Shown here piece by piece: positions 1-9,358 of a stretch of DNA of 51,039 nucleotides. Under the pieces are notes generated by a model. The model worked only from the letters and a program-made list of their open reading frames with translations, did not search any database and was not told the DNA's origin. The translations under genes were made by a program, and so were the position numbers. The first letter of the stretch is position 1. Each line of letters opens with the position of its first letter. Source of the stretch: an uncultured Gammaproteobacteria bacterium (lineage in GTDB: Bacteria > Pseudomonadota > Gammaproteobacteria > Xanthomonadales > Xanthomonadaceae); the NCBI GenBank assembly GCA_903942465.1, contig CAJAPA010000160.1, positions 1 through 51,039 on the forward strand, read 5' to 3'.

Positions 1-689
1 GCATGCACCTGATCGAGAATCCGCAGAATGAGCTGGAGCAGTGGCTGGTGTCCACCGTGCGCCGCCAATCCGAGAAGGCCGGCATCAAAATGCCTGAAGT
101 CGGCATCTACGACGCGCCGGAAATCAACGCCTTCGCCACCGGCCCGAGCCGCAACAATTCGCTGGTGGCGGTCTCAACCGGCCTGCTGCGCTCGATGAGC
201 CGCGACGAAGCCGAAGCCGTTCTGGGACATGAGGTCAGTCACGTCGCCAACGGTGACATGGTCACCATGGCCCTCCTGCAGGGCGTGATGAATACCTTCG
301 TCATCGTTCTCTCGCGCATTGTCGGCCGCGTGGTCGATTCGGTCGTGTTCGGCAACCGCGATGGCGCCGGCTTCGGTTACTACATGGTGGTGTTCGTGCT
401 CGACATGGTTTTCGGCCTGTTCGCATCCTTCATCACCGCCTGGTTCAGCCGTCAGCGTGAATTCCGTGCCGATGCCGGCGGTGCCAATCTGGCCGGCAAG
501 GAAAAGATGATTGCCGCGCTGCAGCGTCTGGCCCAGAACCACGGGCAAAGCACGCTGCCGACGCAGATCGCCGCCTTCGGCATTTCCGGCGGCCTGAAGT
601 CGGGCATCGGCGCTTTGATGATGACCCATCCGCCGCTGGAAGTCCGCATCGATGCCCTGCGCAACAGCGGATCCGCGGTATCGCGCTGA
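1..689 (+). CDS. htpX: Protease HtpX, C-terminal part (5' end outside window)
   Basis: Membrane-bound zinc metalloprotease of the M48 family, which degrades damaged inner-membrane proteins with FtsH. The reading frame is open to the left edge (first complete codon at base 3), so the N-terminal membrane segments are missing. About 228 residues remain of the family's usual 290. The zinc motif HEVSH is at fragment residues 76-80, preceded by the conserved INAFATG stretch. A hydrophobic segment and the downstream glutamate region (REFRAD) follow. A strong hairpin terminator follows the stop. Identification is secure from these family motifs. Confidence 0.96.
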   Translation, partial: MHLIENPQNELEQWLVSTVRRQSEKAGIKMPEVGIYDAPEINAFATGPSRNNSLVAVSTGLLRSMSRDEAEAVLGHEVSHVANGDMVTMALLQGVMNTFVIVLSRIVGRVVDSVVFGNRDGAGFGYYMVVFVLDMVFGLFASFITAWFSRQREFRADAGGANLAGKEKMIAALQRLAQNHGQSTLPTQIAAFGISGGLKSGIGALMMTHPPLEVRIDALRNSGSAVSR

Positions 690-706
690 GAGCAGGCATC
701 ATCCGG

Positions 707-735
707 AAAAAAAACCGCCGTAAGGCGGTTTTTTT
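707..735. terminator. Bidirectional rho-independent terminator between htpX and fimX-like gene
   Basis: Stem AACCGCC (713-719) pairs with GGCGGTT (724-730) around a GTAA loop. An A-run precedes it and a T-run follows, so it can stop both converging genes. The fimX-like stop codon begins at its right edge. Confidence 0.93.
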
Positions 736-2819
736 CAGGTGCTGAAATCGAAATTCGTCTGCGTCAGCGGCGGCGACAGGAAATTGCCCTGGATCCAGTC
801 CACGCCTGCACTGAACAGCAGGCTGACGGTATTGGCATCGGAGACGAATTCAGCCACGGTGGATTTGTCGAGATTGCGCGCATTCTGGACGAATTCGCGG
901 ATTTTCGCCTGATGCTCGGTGTTCTTATCGAGGTCTTCGATGAAGCTACGGTCGATCTTGATCAGGTCGGCATCGAAATGGCTCAGCATTTTGACCGAAT
1001 CCACGCTGGTGCCGAACTGGGTCAGGCAGATGCGGACGCCGAGTGCGCTCATCGCCGATTTGAAGCTCTGCGCCTGCTTGAGACGGGTGATCATCTGCGA
1101 CTCGGGCAGTTCCAGGATCAAACGCCAGCCTTCAACGGCATTGGCCATCAGGGATTTCGCGACGAGATCGATGAGGGTGTTGTCCTGCAGCGATTCCGGC
1201 GAGATCTTGACGAAAATCTGGGTATCGATGTTGCGCGATTGTTTTTCGGCCAGAAGGCTGATGGCCTGGCTGACTACCCAGCGGTCGATGTCGTCACTCA
1301 GGCCGTGGCGCTGGGCGATGGGCAGGAAGTGGTCGGGCAGGATGGCTTCGCCGTCGGCCGACTGCAGCCGGATCAGCAATTCATAGCTGTCGATCAGCTC
1401 GTCCTGACTCAGATTGATGATGGGCTGGTAATTCAGGATGAATTCGCCGTCGGTCAGTGCTTTTTCAAGGCGGTCTTTCCAGGCTTTGTCGAGTTCGACA
1501 TCGGCCCGTTCGCCGGCGCCGGGGTCGAAGACCTCGAAGCGGTTTCCACCCAGACCGTCCATGGATTGCAGCAGATGGTTGGCGCGGTTCAGGATTTCCG
1601 GGACGCTCGCATTCTGTTCGGTGATCTGCACGCCGGCGACACTGACGCTGAAAGTGATGGCATTCTCGCCGACCTCCATCAGCAGATTGTCGAAGGCGGC
1701 ATGGATTTTCTCGCACAGCGCCTGGGTCTGGTCGTAACGGCTGTCGGAGCAGATGATGGCCAGGGTCTGATCCCGGTAATGGCAGCAGATTCCGCTGTTC
1801 ATGATCAATGTCGACAGCCGCGCGGAGAATTCCACCAGAACCTGGTCGGCCACGGTCATGTCCAGATTTCGGGTACGCATCTCGAACTGGTTGGCCTCCA
1901 CCAGAAGAATGGCTTGGTTGCCGGTGCCCGAGGCGGAGGCCTTGGCGACCATGGCCTCGAGCTGTCCCATGAAATACTTGCGGTTGAACAGCATGGTGTT
2001 CGGATCGCGGTCCTTGAGCTCCTTCAGCTGTTCGCTGAGCTTGCTGTCGGTCAATTGCGGACGTGCGACCAGCTGCAGACAGGACTCGCCATCATAGCTG
2101 GCGGGGGAGAGTTCGAGTTCGACCTCGGACGGCGGACCCTTTTCGGGATGCAGGATGACACGGATGGAAGGCGGGCATTGCTTTGATTTGACGAATTCCT
2201 TCAGGATTTTTTTGAAGTTCACCTGTTGGCTTTCATCGATCAGATCGAGAATGGGCATGCCTTCGAGTTCATCGAAATTGGCATAGCCGAACATCTGCAG
2301 ATAGGACTCGTTGGCGTGAATGTGCATGCCGTCGTGGATGTAGGCAATCGGATCGCGAGAGGACTCGATCAGATTGTTGCAACGCCGTTCGGATTCGCGC
2401 AGATCGGCCTCGAAATGGCGGATTTGACGGCGGTTGAGCAGGGCGTGGAATTGCTGGCGGATGACATGCTGGATCTGTTTCGGCTCGCCGCGGATGACCG
2501 CGTCGGTCGCGCCATCGGACAGGGCTTTCAGAACCGCAGCGTCATCCATGTGTTCGAGGATGGCAATCACCGGGATGTCCTTGCCGCGGCGTTGGATGAT
2601 ATCGGTCACGGACTTCAGCGGCAGCACGGTACTTGCGCTATCGGCCATCACCAGATCGATGCGGCTGGCGTCCAGCAGCTGTTCGAACTGCTCGCCGTCG
2701 TCGGCACGTTCCGGACGAACGGCAATGCCGCCGTTTCGGATGTGACTGATCAGGAACTCCGCCTGCTCGAGTTGCTCCTCGATCAGCAACAGGCGGAGTG
2801 CTTGTTCAGGTTTTGACAT
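735..2819 (-). CDS. fimX: FimX-like REC-PAS-GGDEF-EAL protein with degenerate GGDEF and EAL motifs
   Basis: Predicted 694-residue cytoplasmic c-di-GMP effector of the FimX type, a family that controls type IV pilus assembly and twitching. Domains in order: receiver-like (about 5-125), PAS (145-255), GGDEF (265-435), EAL (445-690). The GGDEF site reads RDQTL (349-353). The EAL motif reads ELL (480-482) and the DDFGTG motif reads TQFGTS, so neither cyclase nor phosphodiesterase activity is expected; c-di-GMP binding by the EAL fold is typical of the family. The start MSKPEQ at 2819 is preferred over an upstream in-frame ATG at 2978, because the extra 53 codons overlap epmB and look non-native. 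It lies 52 bases downstream of epmB on the same strand. No pil genes are in the window. Confidence 0.8.
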   Translation of the reverse strand: MSKPEQALRLLLIEEQLEQAEFLISHIRNGGIAVRPERADDGEQFEQLLDASRIDLVMADSASTVLPLKSVTDIIQRRGKDIPVIAILEHMDDAAVLKALSDGATDAVIRGEPKQIQHVIRQQFHALLNRRQIRHFEADLRESERRCNNLIESSRDPIAYIHDGMHIHANESYLQMFGYANFDELEGMPILDLIDESQQVNFKKILKEFVKSKQCPPSIRVILHPEKGPPSEVELELSPASYDGESCLQLVARPQLTDSKLSEQLKELKDRDPNTMLFNRKYFMGQLEAMVAKASASGTGNQAILLVEANQFEMRTRNLDMTVADQVLVEFSARLSTLIMNSGICCHYRDQTLAIICSDSRYDQTQALCEKIHAAFDNLLMEVGENAITFSVSVAGVQITEQNASVPEILNRANHLLQSMDGLGGNRFEVFDPGAGERADVELDKAWKDRLEKALTDGEFILNYQPIINLSQDELIDSYELLIRLQSADGEAILPDHFLPIAQRHGLSDDIDRWVVSQAISLLAEKQSRNIDTQIFVKISPESLQDNTLIDLVAKSLMANAVEGWRLILELPESQMITRLKQAQSFKSAMSALGVRICLTQFGTSVDSVKMLSHFDADLIKIDRSFIEDLDKNTEHQAKIREFVQNARNLDKSTVAEFVSDANTVSLLFSAGVDWIQGNFLSPPLTQTNFDFST

Positions 2820-2871
2820 AAGAAGTCCGTCCTTGCTTTTGATAACAATAGCAAAAAAAGACGGTTGCAGG

Positions 2872-3879
2872 CTAGTAAAGCGGGGATTTGTTCGGTTCGC
2901 CGGCGGTTTCCCGGACCAGTTTCGGAACCAGATAGCCCGGCAAAGCCGCCATGAGCTCCCGGTGCAGGGCGATGGCACGCTCCTGGGGAACGGAAAAATG
3001 CGCAGCCCCCTGCACCCGGTCTAGCTGGTGCAGATAATACGGCAGCACGCCCATGGCGTGCAGGCTTTCGGAAAGCCGGCACAGCACTGCAAGGTCGTCA
3101 TTGACGCCTGCCAACAGGACCGACTGGTTGAGCAGGGTCGTCCCGGCTTGCCGCAGGCGCTGCAGCGCATCGCCCACATCCGGTCCCAGTTCATTGCCAT
3201 GGTTGGCATGGATCACCACCGTCACCGGCCAGGGCAGCCCGGACAGCCATTCCAGAAGCCCGGCATCGATGCGCTCGGGCAGGACCACCGGCAAACGGGT
3301 ATGCAGGCGCAGGCGCTTCAGCTGCGGCATGGTCTTCAGGGCATCGGTCAGCTGTGCCAATTTCGGGGTCGCCAGGGATAGCGGATCCCCGCCGGACAGG
3401 ATGACTTCATGAATGCTGGCATCATTGCGCAGATAATCGATGGCTTCCTGCCACTGGCCTGCGGCGGCCGTTTCTTCGGCATAGGGGAAGTGGCGCCGGA
3501 AACAGTACCGGCAATTGATTGCGCAGGAGCCGGTCGCGACCAACAGTGCGCGGCCCCGGTATTTATGCAATACCCCGGTCGCGCCCCGGGCCGTCAGGTC
3601 ACCCACGGCATCGATGCTGTAGCCGGGCGTCAGGCTTTCTTCCTCGGTAAGCGGCAGAACCTGCCGCAGGAGCGGGTCATGGATGTCGCCATGGCGCATT
3701 TTGGCGGCGAAACCGCGCGGAACCCGGAAGGCGAATGCGTCTCCGGACTTGACTGAAATCCGGTCCGAAAAGGCGGTCAAACCCAGTATTTCCAGCAGTT
3801 CCAGCGGGTCACGCAGGCTATCGCGCCACAGCTGCTGCCATTTCGGGATTTGAGCGGGGAGGGGTTTGACGGGTATCAT
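2872..3879 (-). CDS. epmB: EF-P (R)-beta-lysine modification protein EpmB (lysine 2,3-aminomutase)
   Basis: Radical-SAM/PLP enzyme that converts L-lysine to (R)-beta-lysine, the group attached to EF-P Lys34. The 335-residue length matches the family. The radical-SAM motif CX3CX2C is at C119, C123 and C126, and the C-terminal [11 protein letters not shown] region holds the expected PLP lysine. The start at 3879 is chosen because the same frame continues far upstream as an artefact through efp on the opposite strand. It is divergent from efp, its substrate gene. The ligase gene epmA is not in the window and must lie elsewhere if modification occurs. Confidence 0.95.
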   Translation of the reverse strand: MIPVKPLPAQIPKWQQLWRDSLRDPLELLEILGLTAFSDRISVKSGDAFAFRVPRGFAAKMRHGDIHDPLLRQVLPLTEEESLTPGYSIDAVGDLTARGATGVLHKYRGRALLVATGSCAINCRYCFRRHFPYAEETAAAGQWQEAIDYLRNDASIHEVILSGGDPLSLATPKLAQLTDALKTMPQLKRLRLHTRLPVVLPERIDAGLLEWLSGLPWPVTVVIHANHGNELGPDVGDALQRLRQAGTTLLNQSVLLAGVNDDLAVLCRLSESLHAMGVLPYYLHQLDRVQGAAHFSVPQERAIALHRELMAALPGYLVPKLVRETAGEPNKSPLY

Positions 3880-3890
3880 AGAGCGCTGGA

Positions 3891-3911
3891 ACGGCCGGAA
3901 AGGCCGTGTTT
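3891..3911. other. Small hairpin in the epmB-efp intergenic region
   Basis: ACGGCC (3891-3896) pairs with GGCCGT (3902-3907) around GGAAA and is followed by GTTTTC. A perfect inverted repeat CAATAC-G-GTATTG lies just to the right (3915-3927). Either could be a divergent promoter/operator element or a weak terminator. I cannot assign a function. Confidence 0.35.
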
Positions 3912-3966
3912 TCAATACGGTATTGTAACCCGCGGCCGGGCCGCCGGTGAATTTCAGGAGCAGGCA

Positions 3967-4533
3967 ATGGCCAGTTACGGCATGAATGATGTGAAGAACG
4001 GCATGAAGATTCTGGTCAACAACGACCCGTGCGTGATCACCGAAACCGAATATGTGAAGCCGGGCAAGGGGCAGGCCTTTACCCGCGTCAAATACCGCAG
4101 CATCAAATCCGGCCGCGTGGTCGAAATGACCATGAAAGCCACCGACAACCTCGAAGCCGCCGATGTGATGGATACCGACATGCAGTTTCTGTATGCCGAC
4201 GGTGAATACTGGCATTTCATGCAGCAGGAAACCTTCGAACAGGTCCAGGCCGACAAGAACGCCATGGGCGATTCCTGGAAATGGCTGAAGGGCGAAGAAG
4301 ACTGCGTGGTCACACTCTGGAACGGCCAACCGATTGCCGTGCAGCCGCCGAACTTCGTCGAGCTCAAGATCGTGGAAACCGATCCGGGCGTGCGCGGCGA
4401 CACCTCCGGCGGCGGCGGCAAGCCGGCCAAGCTGGAAACCGGCGCGACCGTGCGCGTACCGCTGTTCGTGGCACAGGATGAAATGATCAAGGTCGATACG
4501 CGATCCGGCGAATACTTCAGCCGCGTGAAATAA
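3967..4533 (+). CDS. efp: Translation elongation factor P
   Basis: 188-residue EF-P, which enters the ribosomal E site and relieves stalling at consecutive prolines. Lys34, the residue beta-lysylated in the EpmAB system, is present in the PGKGQAF loop. The three beta-barrel domains are complete. The start at 3967 follows CAGGAG and gives the canonical [11 protein letters not shown]-terminus; an upstream in-frame ATG at 3850 would add 39 unrelated residues. The gene is divergent from epmB and three bases ahead of mtaD, so it heads a five-gene plus-strand operon. A second paralogue (efpL) lies at 26794-27357. Confidence 0.98.
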   Translation: MASYGMNDVKNGMKILVNNDPCVITETEYVKPGKGQAFTRVKYRSIKSGRVVEMTMKATDNLEAADVMDTDMQFLYADGEYWHFMQQETFEQVQADKNAMGDSWKWLKGEEDCVVTLWNGQPIAVQPPNFVELKIVETDPGVRGDTSGGGGKPAKLETGATVRVPLFVAQDEMIKVDTRSGEYFSRVK

Positions 4534-4536
4534 GCG

Positions 4537-5874
4537 ATGTCCGAAGCGCGGCGGCCCTGCGATTGGCTGATTGAAGCCGGCTGGATCATTCCCGTGCAGC
4601 CTGCCGGGCAGGTGCTGGAGGCGCATGCCCTGGTCATCGACGGTGACCGCATCACCGCCATCCTGCCGATTGACGAGGCGCGTGCCCGTTATGCGCCGGA
4701 GGCCCATGTGCAACGCCCCGGGTCGGTGTTGATGCCCGGTCTGGTCAATGCCCACACCCACAACCCGATGAGCCTGATGCGCGGCGTCGCCGATGATCTG
4801 GCACTGATGCCCTGGCTCACCGAGCATGTCTGGCCGATCGAGCGCGCGGTGATGACGCCGGAGTTCGTCGCCGACGGCATCGAGTTGGCCGTTGCCGAAA
4901 TGATCCGCGGCGGCACCACCTGCTGCAACGAAAACTACTTCTTCCCCGATGCCCAGGCGCGCACCTACGACCGTCTGGGCTTTCGCGCCGCCATCAGTAT
5001 TCCGGTCATCGATTTTCCCTCGGCCTGGGCGTCCAACCAGGACGAGTATTTCGACAAAGGTCTGGCGGTGCATGATCAATACCGATCACATCCGCTGCTC
5101 AGCTTCAGCATGACCCCGCATGCGCCCTATACCGTGTGCGATGACAGCTTCGAGCGCATCCGCCGTTATGCCGAACAGCTGGATTTGCCGGTGCATTGCC
5201 ACATCCATGAAACCGCGCAGGAGATCACGGATTCGCTCAATCAGTACGGTCAGCGACCGCTGGCGCGCCTAGATCGGCTTGGCTTGGTCAATGAACGGCT
5301 GACCGCGGTGCATATGACCCAGTTGACGTCTGAGGAAATCGCGCTGTGCGCCGCCCGCGGCGTGTCGGTGGTGCATTGTCCGCAATCCAACCTCAAACTC
5401 GCATCCGGCTTCTGTCCGGTCGGTGATCTGTTGTCGGCCGGGGTCAATCTGGCCATCGGCACCGATGGCTGTGCCAGCAACAATGACCTGGACATGTTCG
5501 ACGAACTGCGCACGGCCGCGCTGCTGGCCAAAGCGGTTTCCGCCGATGCCACCGTGTTCAAGGCCGGTCGGGCCCTGCACGCCGCCACCTTGGCCGGAGC
5601 ACGTGCCATGGGTCTCGAGCAGCACATCGGCTCCCTCGAACCGGGCAAACAAGCCGATATCATTGCCATTGATCTGGACCGGATTGAAGCCGCTCCGGTG
5701 TACGATGTCGTTTCCCAGCTGGTCTATGCCGGTGCGCGGCATTGGGTGGGGGATGTCTGGATCGCCGGCCGCGCCAAAATGCTCAAGCGCGAACTGCAGG
5801 ACATGGATCAGGAGCGCATTCTTTCCACCGCACGCCGCTGGCAAAAAACCATCCGGGAGATACCGCGCCCATGA
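4537..5874 (+). CDS. mtaD: 5'-methylthioadenosine/S-adenosylhomocysteine deaminase-type amidohydrolase
   Basis: 445-residue amidohydrolase of the TRZ/ATZ/MtaD family; family members deaminate methylthioadenosine to methylthioinosine or S-adenosylhomocysteine to its inosyl form. The metal motif [13 protein letters not shown], the HIHE segment and the [11 protein letters not shown] segment are all present. The gene order mtaD-ubiG-phosphatase matches pseudomonads, where this enzyme feeds methionine salvage. That agrees with mtnBDC at 20-22 kb. Related deaminases of other substrates share the fold, so substrate is inferred from context. It overlaps ubiG by ATGA. Confidence 0.88.
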   Translation: MSEARRPCDWLIEAGWIIPVQPAGQVLEAHALVIDGDRITAILPIDEARARYAPEAHVQRPGSVLMPGLVNAHTHNPMSLMRGVADDLALMPWLTEHVWPIERAVMTPEFVADGIELAVAEMIRGGTTCCNENYFFPDAQARTYDRLGFRAAISIPVIDFPSAWASNQDEYFDKGLAVHDQYRSHPLLSFSMTPHAPYTVCDDSFERIRRYAEQLDLPVHCHIHETAQEITDSLNQYGQRPLARLDRLGLVNERLTAVHMTQLTSEEIALCAARGVSVVHCPQSNLKLASGFCPVGDLLSAGVNLAIGTDGCASNNDLDMFDELRTAALLAKAVSADATVFKAGRALHAATLAGARAMGLEQHIGSLEPGKQADIIAIDLDRIEAAPVYDVVSQLVYAGARHWVGDVWIAGRAKMLKRELQDMDQERILSTARRWQKTIREIPRP

Positions 5875-6575
5875 ACGGCAATGTCAATCCGCAGGAAATC
5901 GAAAAATTCAGCGCGCTCGCCAGCCGCTGGTGGGATCCCAACGGCCCGCAACGCCCCTTGCATGAACTCAACCCCGTCCGTCTGGCCTATATCCGGCGGG
6001 TCCGGCCGCTGTCCAATCTGCGCATACTCGATGTCGGCTGCGGCGGCGGTTTGCTGACCGAAGCCATGGCCGCCGAGGGCGCACGCGCCACCGGCATCGA
6101 TCTTTCCGAGCAATTGATCGACATCGCCCGGTTGCATTTGCTGGAGTCGGGTTTGCAGGCCGAATACCGCGTTGTTTCCGCCGAAGCACTGGCCGCTGAA
6201 CAGCCCGGGACATTCGATGCGGTGACCTGCATGGAAATGCTCGAGCATGTGCCCGATCCGCAGGCCATCGTCCAGGCCTGTTTCGATGTCCTCAAGCCGG
6301 GTGGAAGCCTATTCCTGTCGACCATCAACCGTACGCCGGCAGCGTTCGCACTGGCCGTCGTCGGTGCCGAATACGTGGCACGGCTTCTGCCCAAAGGCAC
6401 GCATGATTACCGCAGTTTCATCAAACCTTCGGAATTGGCATCCGCGCTGCGGCATACCGGATTCGTTCTGGAAGACGTCAGCGGCCTGCACTACAATCCG
6501 CTGACCCGAACGGCCAGTGTCGGCTCCAATACCTCCGTCAATTACCTGATGACGGCACGCAAGCCCGATGTCTGA
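5871..6575 (+). CDS. ubiG: Ubiquinone biosynthesis O-methyltransferase UbiG
   Basis: 234-residue SAM-dependent methyltransferase performing both O-methylations of ubiquinone synthesis. The SAM motif [12 protein letters not shown], the acidic strand-end GIDLSE and the [10 protein letters not shown] motif are typical of UbiG, as is the N-terminal [11 protein letters not shown] signature. The ATG at 5871 overlaps the mtaD stop as ATGA, indicating translational coupling. An in-frame upstream start (5742) lies inside mtaD and is rejected. Confidence 0.97.
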   Translation: MNGNVNPQEIEKFSALASRWWDPNGPQRPLHELNPVRLAYIRRVRPLSNLRILDVGCGGGLLTEAMAAEGARATGIDLSEQLIDIARLHLLESGLQAEYRVVSAEALAAEQPGTFDAVTCMEMLEHVPDPQAIVQACFDVLKPGGSLFLSTINRTPAAFALAVVGAEYVARLLPKGTHDYRSFIKPSELASALRHTGFVLEDVSGLHYNPLTRTASVGSNTSVNYLMTARKPDV

Positions 6576-7239
6576 GCCGATTGCGCCGCTGATTCTGTTC
6601 GATCTGGACGGCACGCTGCTGGACAGCGCCCGCGACCTGCATGCAGCCATGGCCGTGCTGCTGGCCGAGAAAGGCGAGCCGCCGGTCGACTTCGAGGTAT
6701 TCCGTCCCGTGGTGTCCAAAGGTGCGCGCGCCATGCTCAAGCGCAGCTTTATCGGATCTGACGAGCAGCAGCGCGACGCCCTGCTGCCGGAATTCCTCGC
6801 ACACTACGAAGCTGCACTCGCTGCCCATAGCCGGCTGTTCGACGGCGTCGCGGAAGTACTCGCGCATATCGAAATGCAGCAATCGCGCTGGGGTATCGTC
6901 ACCAATAAGCCCTTTTATCTGGCCGAGCCGCTGATTGAAAAGCTGGGTTGGTCGCGGCGCAGTGCCATCCTGCTCGGCGGCGACAGTCTGCCGCGCAAGA
7001 AGCCGGATCCGGATCAGTTGCTGCATGCCTGTACGGTACTGGGCGAGGTTCCGGAAAAGGTGGTGTATGTGGGTGATGACGAACGCGACGTGCAGGCCGC
7101 CAATGCCGCCGGCATGCGTTCCATCGGGGCGCTCTGGGGTTACCGCCCGGATGATGACGACCCGCAGCGCTGGCAGGCCGATGATTTGGCAGCCACGCCT
7201 CTGGAATTGATTGAGCACGGACTGTTGCGCAGCCGCTGA
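6568..7239 (+). CDS. mupP: HAD phosphatase of the MupP/phosphoglycolate phosphatase type
   Basis: 223-residue HAD hydrolase with the nucleophile motif [11 protein letters not shown], a TNKP motif II and a KPDP...VGDDERD motif III/IV. Genes of this type next to ubiG are often annotated gph, but the pseudomonad ubiG-linked enzyme is MupP, the N-acetylmuramic acid 6-phosphate phosphatase of cell-wall recycling. The VVSxGARAM and HSxLFxG segments resemble that group. Substrate is therefore MurNAc-6P or phosphoglycolate; I favour MupP from gene order. It overlaps ubiG by 8 bases and the next gene by one (TGATG). Confidence 0.8.
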   Translation: MSEPIAPLILFDLDGTLLDSARDLHAAMAVLLAEKGEPPVDFEVFRPVVSKGARAMLKRSFIGSDEQQRDALLPEFLAHYEAALAAHSRLFDGVAEVLAHIEMQQSRWGIVTNKPFYLAEPLIEKLGWSRRSAILLGGDSLPRKKPDPDQLLHACTVLGEVPEKVVYVGDDERDVQAANAAGMRSIGALWGYRPDDDDPQRWQADDLAATPLELIEHGLLRSR

Positions 7240-7979
7240 TGTCCGGGTCCGACGCACTGCAGAGTTTCACCGGAAAATGGCAGACGCAATGGCCGGAACT
7301 GTCACTGCTGCAGGGTTTTCTGCCCGCCGCCATCCGGCCTTCGGCCGCAGCGTGGGGCGCGCTGCTGTGTGAACTGCAGGACTGCGCTTTCGCCATCGAG
7401 CAGGAAGCCGTGCGTACCCCGAAATCACTCTGGTGGGCCGATGAATTGCAGCGGATGACGGCACGGCAGGCGCGTCACCCCTTGACCGTGGCGCTGCAGG
7501 AAACCGATGCCGCATTTTTCCGCATCGCCGATCCCATCCTGGCCATTTCCGCGAAAGTGCCCTTGCGGGCCGGTAACACCGAGGCCTTGAAGCAGCAGTT
7601 GCTGCCTTTGACGACGGCGCTTGCCGAAACCGAAGCGGCACTTTTCGGCGGCGGCAACGGGCAGGACAGTGCGGTCATCACCGCCCAGCTGCTGCTGATG
7701 CGTCTGCCCGGCGGACTGCAGGCCTTCGACCGTGGCCTGGTGCCGATGCATCTGCTGGCACGCCATCAGGCCATGGAAACGTCCACACAGGCGCTCTCGG
7801 ACGATTGGTTGGCAGAGCTGCTTGCACTGCTGCCGCAACAGACGGCCGGCAATGCCTACCGCGAAGCGCAGCGGCGTTTCATCCGCCGACGGCTGTTGGC
7901 GCTGCGATCCGGTAAGCAGCCCTCGCTGACGCCGGGCTATGCCTGGGACGCCTGGCGGGCCGTGCGCGGCTTTCGCTGA
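7239..7979 (+). CDS. Squalene/phytoene synthase-like protein, likely non-catalytic
   Basis: 246-residue protein whose middle (LWWADELQRM followed by ARHPLTVAL) resembles the trans-isoprenyl-diphosphate synthase fold of phytoene synthases. I cannot find the Asp-rich DxxxD substrate motifs, so an enzyme role is doubtful. No signal peptide or membrane segment. It is the last gene of the efp-mtaD-ubiG-mupP unit, overlapping the phosphatase stop by one base. The link to ubiG suggests a quinone or respiratory-chain role: non-catalytic relatives such as NDUFAF6 assist complex I assembly. That is inference only. Confidence 0.7.
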   Translation: MSGSDALQSFTGKWQTQWPELSLLQGFLPAAIRPSAAAWGALLCELQDCAFAIEQEAVRTPKSLWWADELQRMTARQARHPLTVALQETDAAFFRIADPILAISAKVPLRAGNTEALKQQLLPLTTALAETEAALFGGGNGQDSAVITAQLLLMRLPGGLQAFDRGLVPMHLLARHQAMETSTQALSDDWLAELLALLPQQTAGNAYREAQRRFIRRRLLALRSGKQPSLTPGYAWDAWRAVRGFR

Positions 7980-7985
7980 TCCGGT

Positions 7986-9017
7986 TTAAACGACTTTCCA
8001 GCGCAGACTTTCGCCCGCTCTGAGCGGCGTCAACATTTCGTCACCCAGGGGTAGCTGCTGCGGAACAATCCACGGCTCGCGTTTGAGCGTGATCCGGTCG
8101 GTATTGCGCGGCAGTCCGTAGAAATCGGCACCGTGAAAGCTGGCAAAGCCTTCCAGCCGGTCCAGTGCGCCGGCATCCTCGAAAGCTTCCGCATACAGTT
8201 CGATGGCCGCATGTGCGGTATAGATTCCGGCGCAACCGCAGGATGACTCCTTGCTGCCGGTGGCGTGCGGTGCGCTGTCGGTACCGAGAAAGAATTTCGG
8301 ACTTCCGGACACCGCCGCTTCGACCAGTGCCACCCGGTGCGGTTCACGCTTGAGTACGGGAAGGCAGTACATGTGCGGCCGTATGCCACCCTGGAACATG
8401 GCGTTGCGGTTGTACAGCAGATGATGTGCGGTGATGGTGGCCGCGACATTGACCGGGGCTGCCGCGACGAATTCAGCCGCCTGGCGTGTGGTGATGTGTT
8501 CCAGGACGACTTTCAGGCGCGGATAGTCGCGCAGCAAGGGCGCCAGATGCCGTTCGATGAACACCGCTTCCCGGTCGAAAATATCGATTTCGGAATGGGT
8601 GACTTCGCCGTGCAGCAGCAGTGGCATGCCGCAGGCTTCCATGGCCGCAATCGCCTCCGCGGCCTTGGCCAGGTCGGTCACGCCGGAATCGGAATTGGTG
8701 GTGGCGCCGGCAGGATAGTATTTCACCGCATGCACGAAGCCGCTGGCTTTTGCCCGCAGTATTTCGTCCGCACGCGTATTGTCCGTCAGGTAAAGGGTCA
8801 TCAGCGGCTGGAAGGCGCTGCCGGCCGTGGCCTCGGCCAGCCGTTGCCGGTAAGCCTCGGCATCGGCCACAGTGACCACCGGTGGTTTCAGGTTGGGCAT
8901 GACGATCGCACGACCGAAAACACGGGCCGTATCCGTTATCACGTTGCGCATGGCAGCGCCGTCCCGGAAATGGATGTGCCAGTCGTCCGGGCGGATCAGG
9001 GTCAGGGTATAGGTCAT
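7986..9017 (-). CDS. pyrC: Dihydroorotase (class II)
   Basis: 343-residue zinc enzyme that cyclises carbamoyl-aspartate to dihydroorotate in pyrimidine synthesis. The N-terminal [12 protein letters not shown] motif holds the HxH metal ligands (H14, H16). [14 protein letters not shown] contains the carboxylated lysine, and further histidines are in LLLHGE and VLEHIT. The start at 9017 ([14 protein letters not shown]) is preferred over 9077, which overlaps yidD. It follows yidD by 16 bases and probably shares its transcript. It converges on the squalene-synthase-like gene with six bases between stops. Confidence 0.97.
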   Translation of the reverse strand: MTYTLTLIRPDDWHIHFRDGAAMRNVITDTARVFGRAIVMPNLKPPVVTVADAEAYRQRLAEATAGSAFQPLMTLYLTDNTRADEILRAKASGFVHAVKYYPAGATTNSDSGVTDLAKAAEAIAAMEACGMPLLLHGEVTHSEIDIFDREAVFIERHLAPLLRDYPRLKVVLEHITTRQAAEFVAAAPVNVAATITAHHLLYNRNAMFQGGIRPHMYCLPVLKREPHRVALVEAAVSGSPKFFLGTDSAPHATGSKESSCGCAGIYTAHAAIELYAEAFEDAGALDRLEGFASFHGADFYGLPRNTDRITLKREPWIVPQQLPLGDEMLTPLRAGESLRWKVV

Positions 9018-9033
9018 GGTGTTTCCGTGGATT

Positions 9034-9273
9034 TCAGGAATGGGAGTGGTGGCTGCATTTTTCCGGAACGGGATCATAGCCGCCGGGATGGAACGGATGG
9101 CAGCGCAGGAGGCGGGTGGCGGTCAGGTAGACGCCCTTGAAAAAGCCGAAGCGCTCGATGGCCTGCATCGAATAATTCGAACAGGACGGGCTGAAACGGC
9201 AGGTTTGGCCCAGCAGGGGGCTGATCATCACTTGGTAACCGCGTAGCAGCCACAGAGCCAGCGTTTTCAGCAT
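9034..9273 (-). CDS. yidD: Membrane protein insertion efficiency factor YidD
   Basis: 79-residue protein with the family core [22 protein letters not shown] and [17 protein letters not shown]. YidD associates with the inner membrane and assists YidC-dependent insertion. In most proteobacteria it sits between rnpA and yidC near oriC; here it is next to pyrC, with no rnpA or yidC in the window. It is divergent from dksA, with overlapping promoter regions. Confidence 0.96.
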   Translation of the reverse strand: MLKTLALWLLRGYQVMISPLLGQTCRFSPSCSNYSMQAIERFGFFKGVYLTATRLLRCHPFHPGGYDPVPEKCSHHSHS

Positions 9274-9292
9274 AAAATATCACCGCAACATC

Positions 9293-9321
9293 TTGCGAAG
9301 GACTATAGTGTAGGCTATAAA
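9293..9321 (+). promoter_or_regulatory. Sigma-70-type promoter of dksA
   Basis: TTGCGA (9293-9298), a 17-base spacer and TATAAA (9316-9321), about 30 bases before the GTG start. This is one of the best -35/-10 pairs I found in the window. Confidence 0.7.
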
Positions 9322-9358
9322 AGATGTCCTGAGCCTAAACCAATGAGGAACTCCCCAC

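Noticed and set aside
912-2186. 424-codon plus-strand frame opposite the fimX-like gene
   Set aside because: Shadow frame without motifs; the minus strand encodes recognisable PAS and EAL domains.
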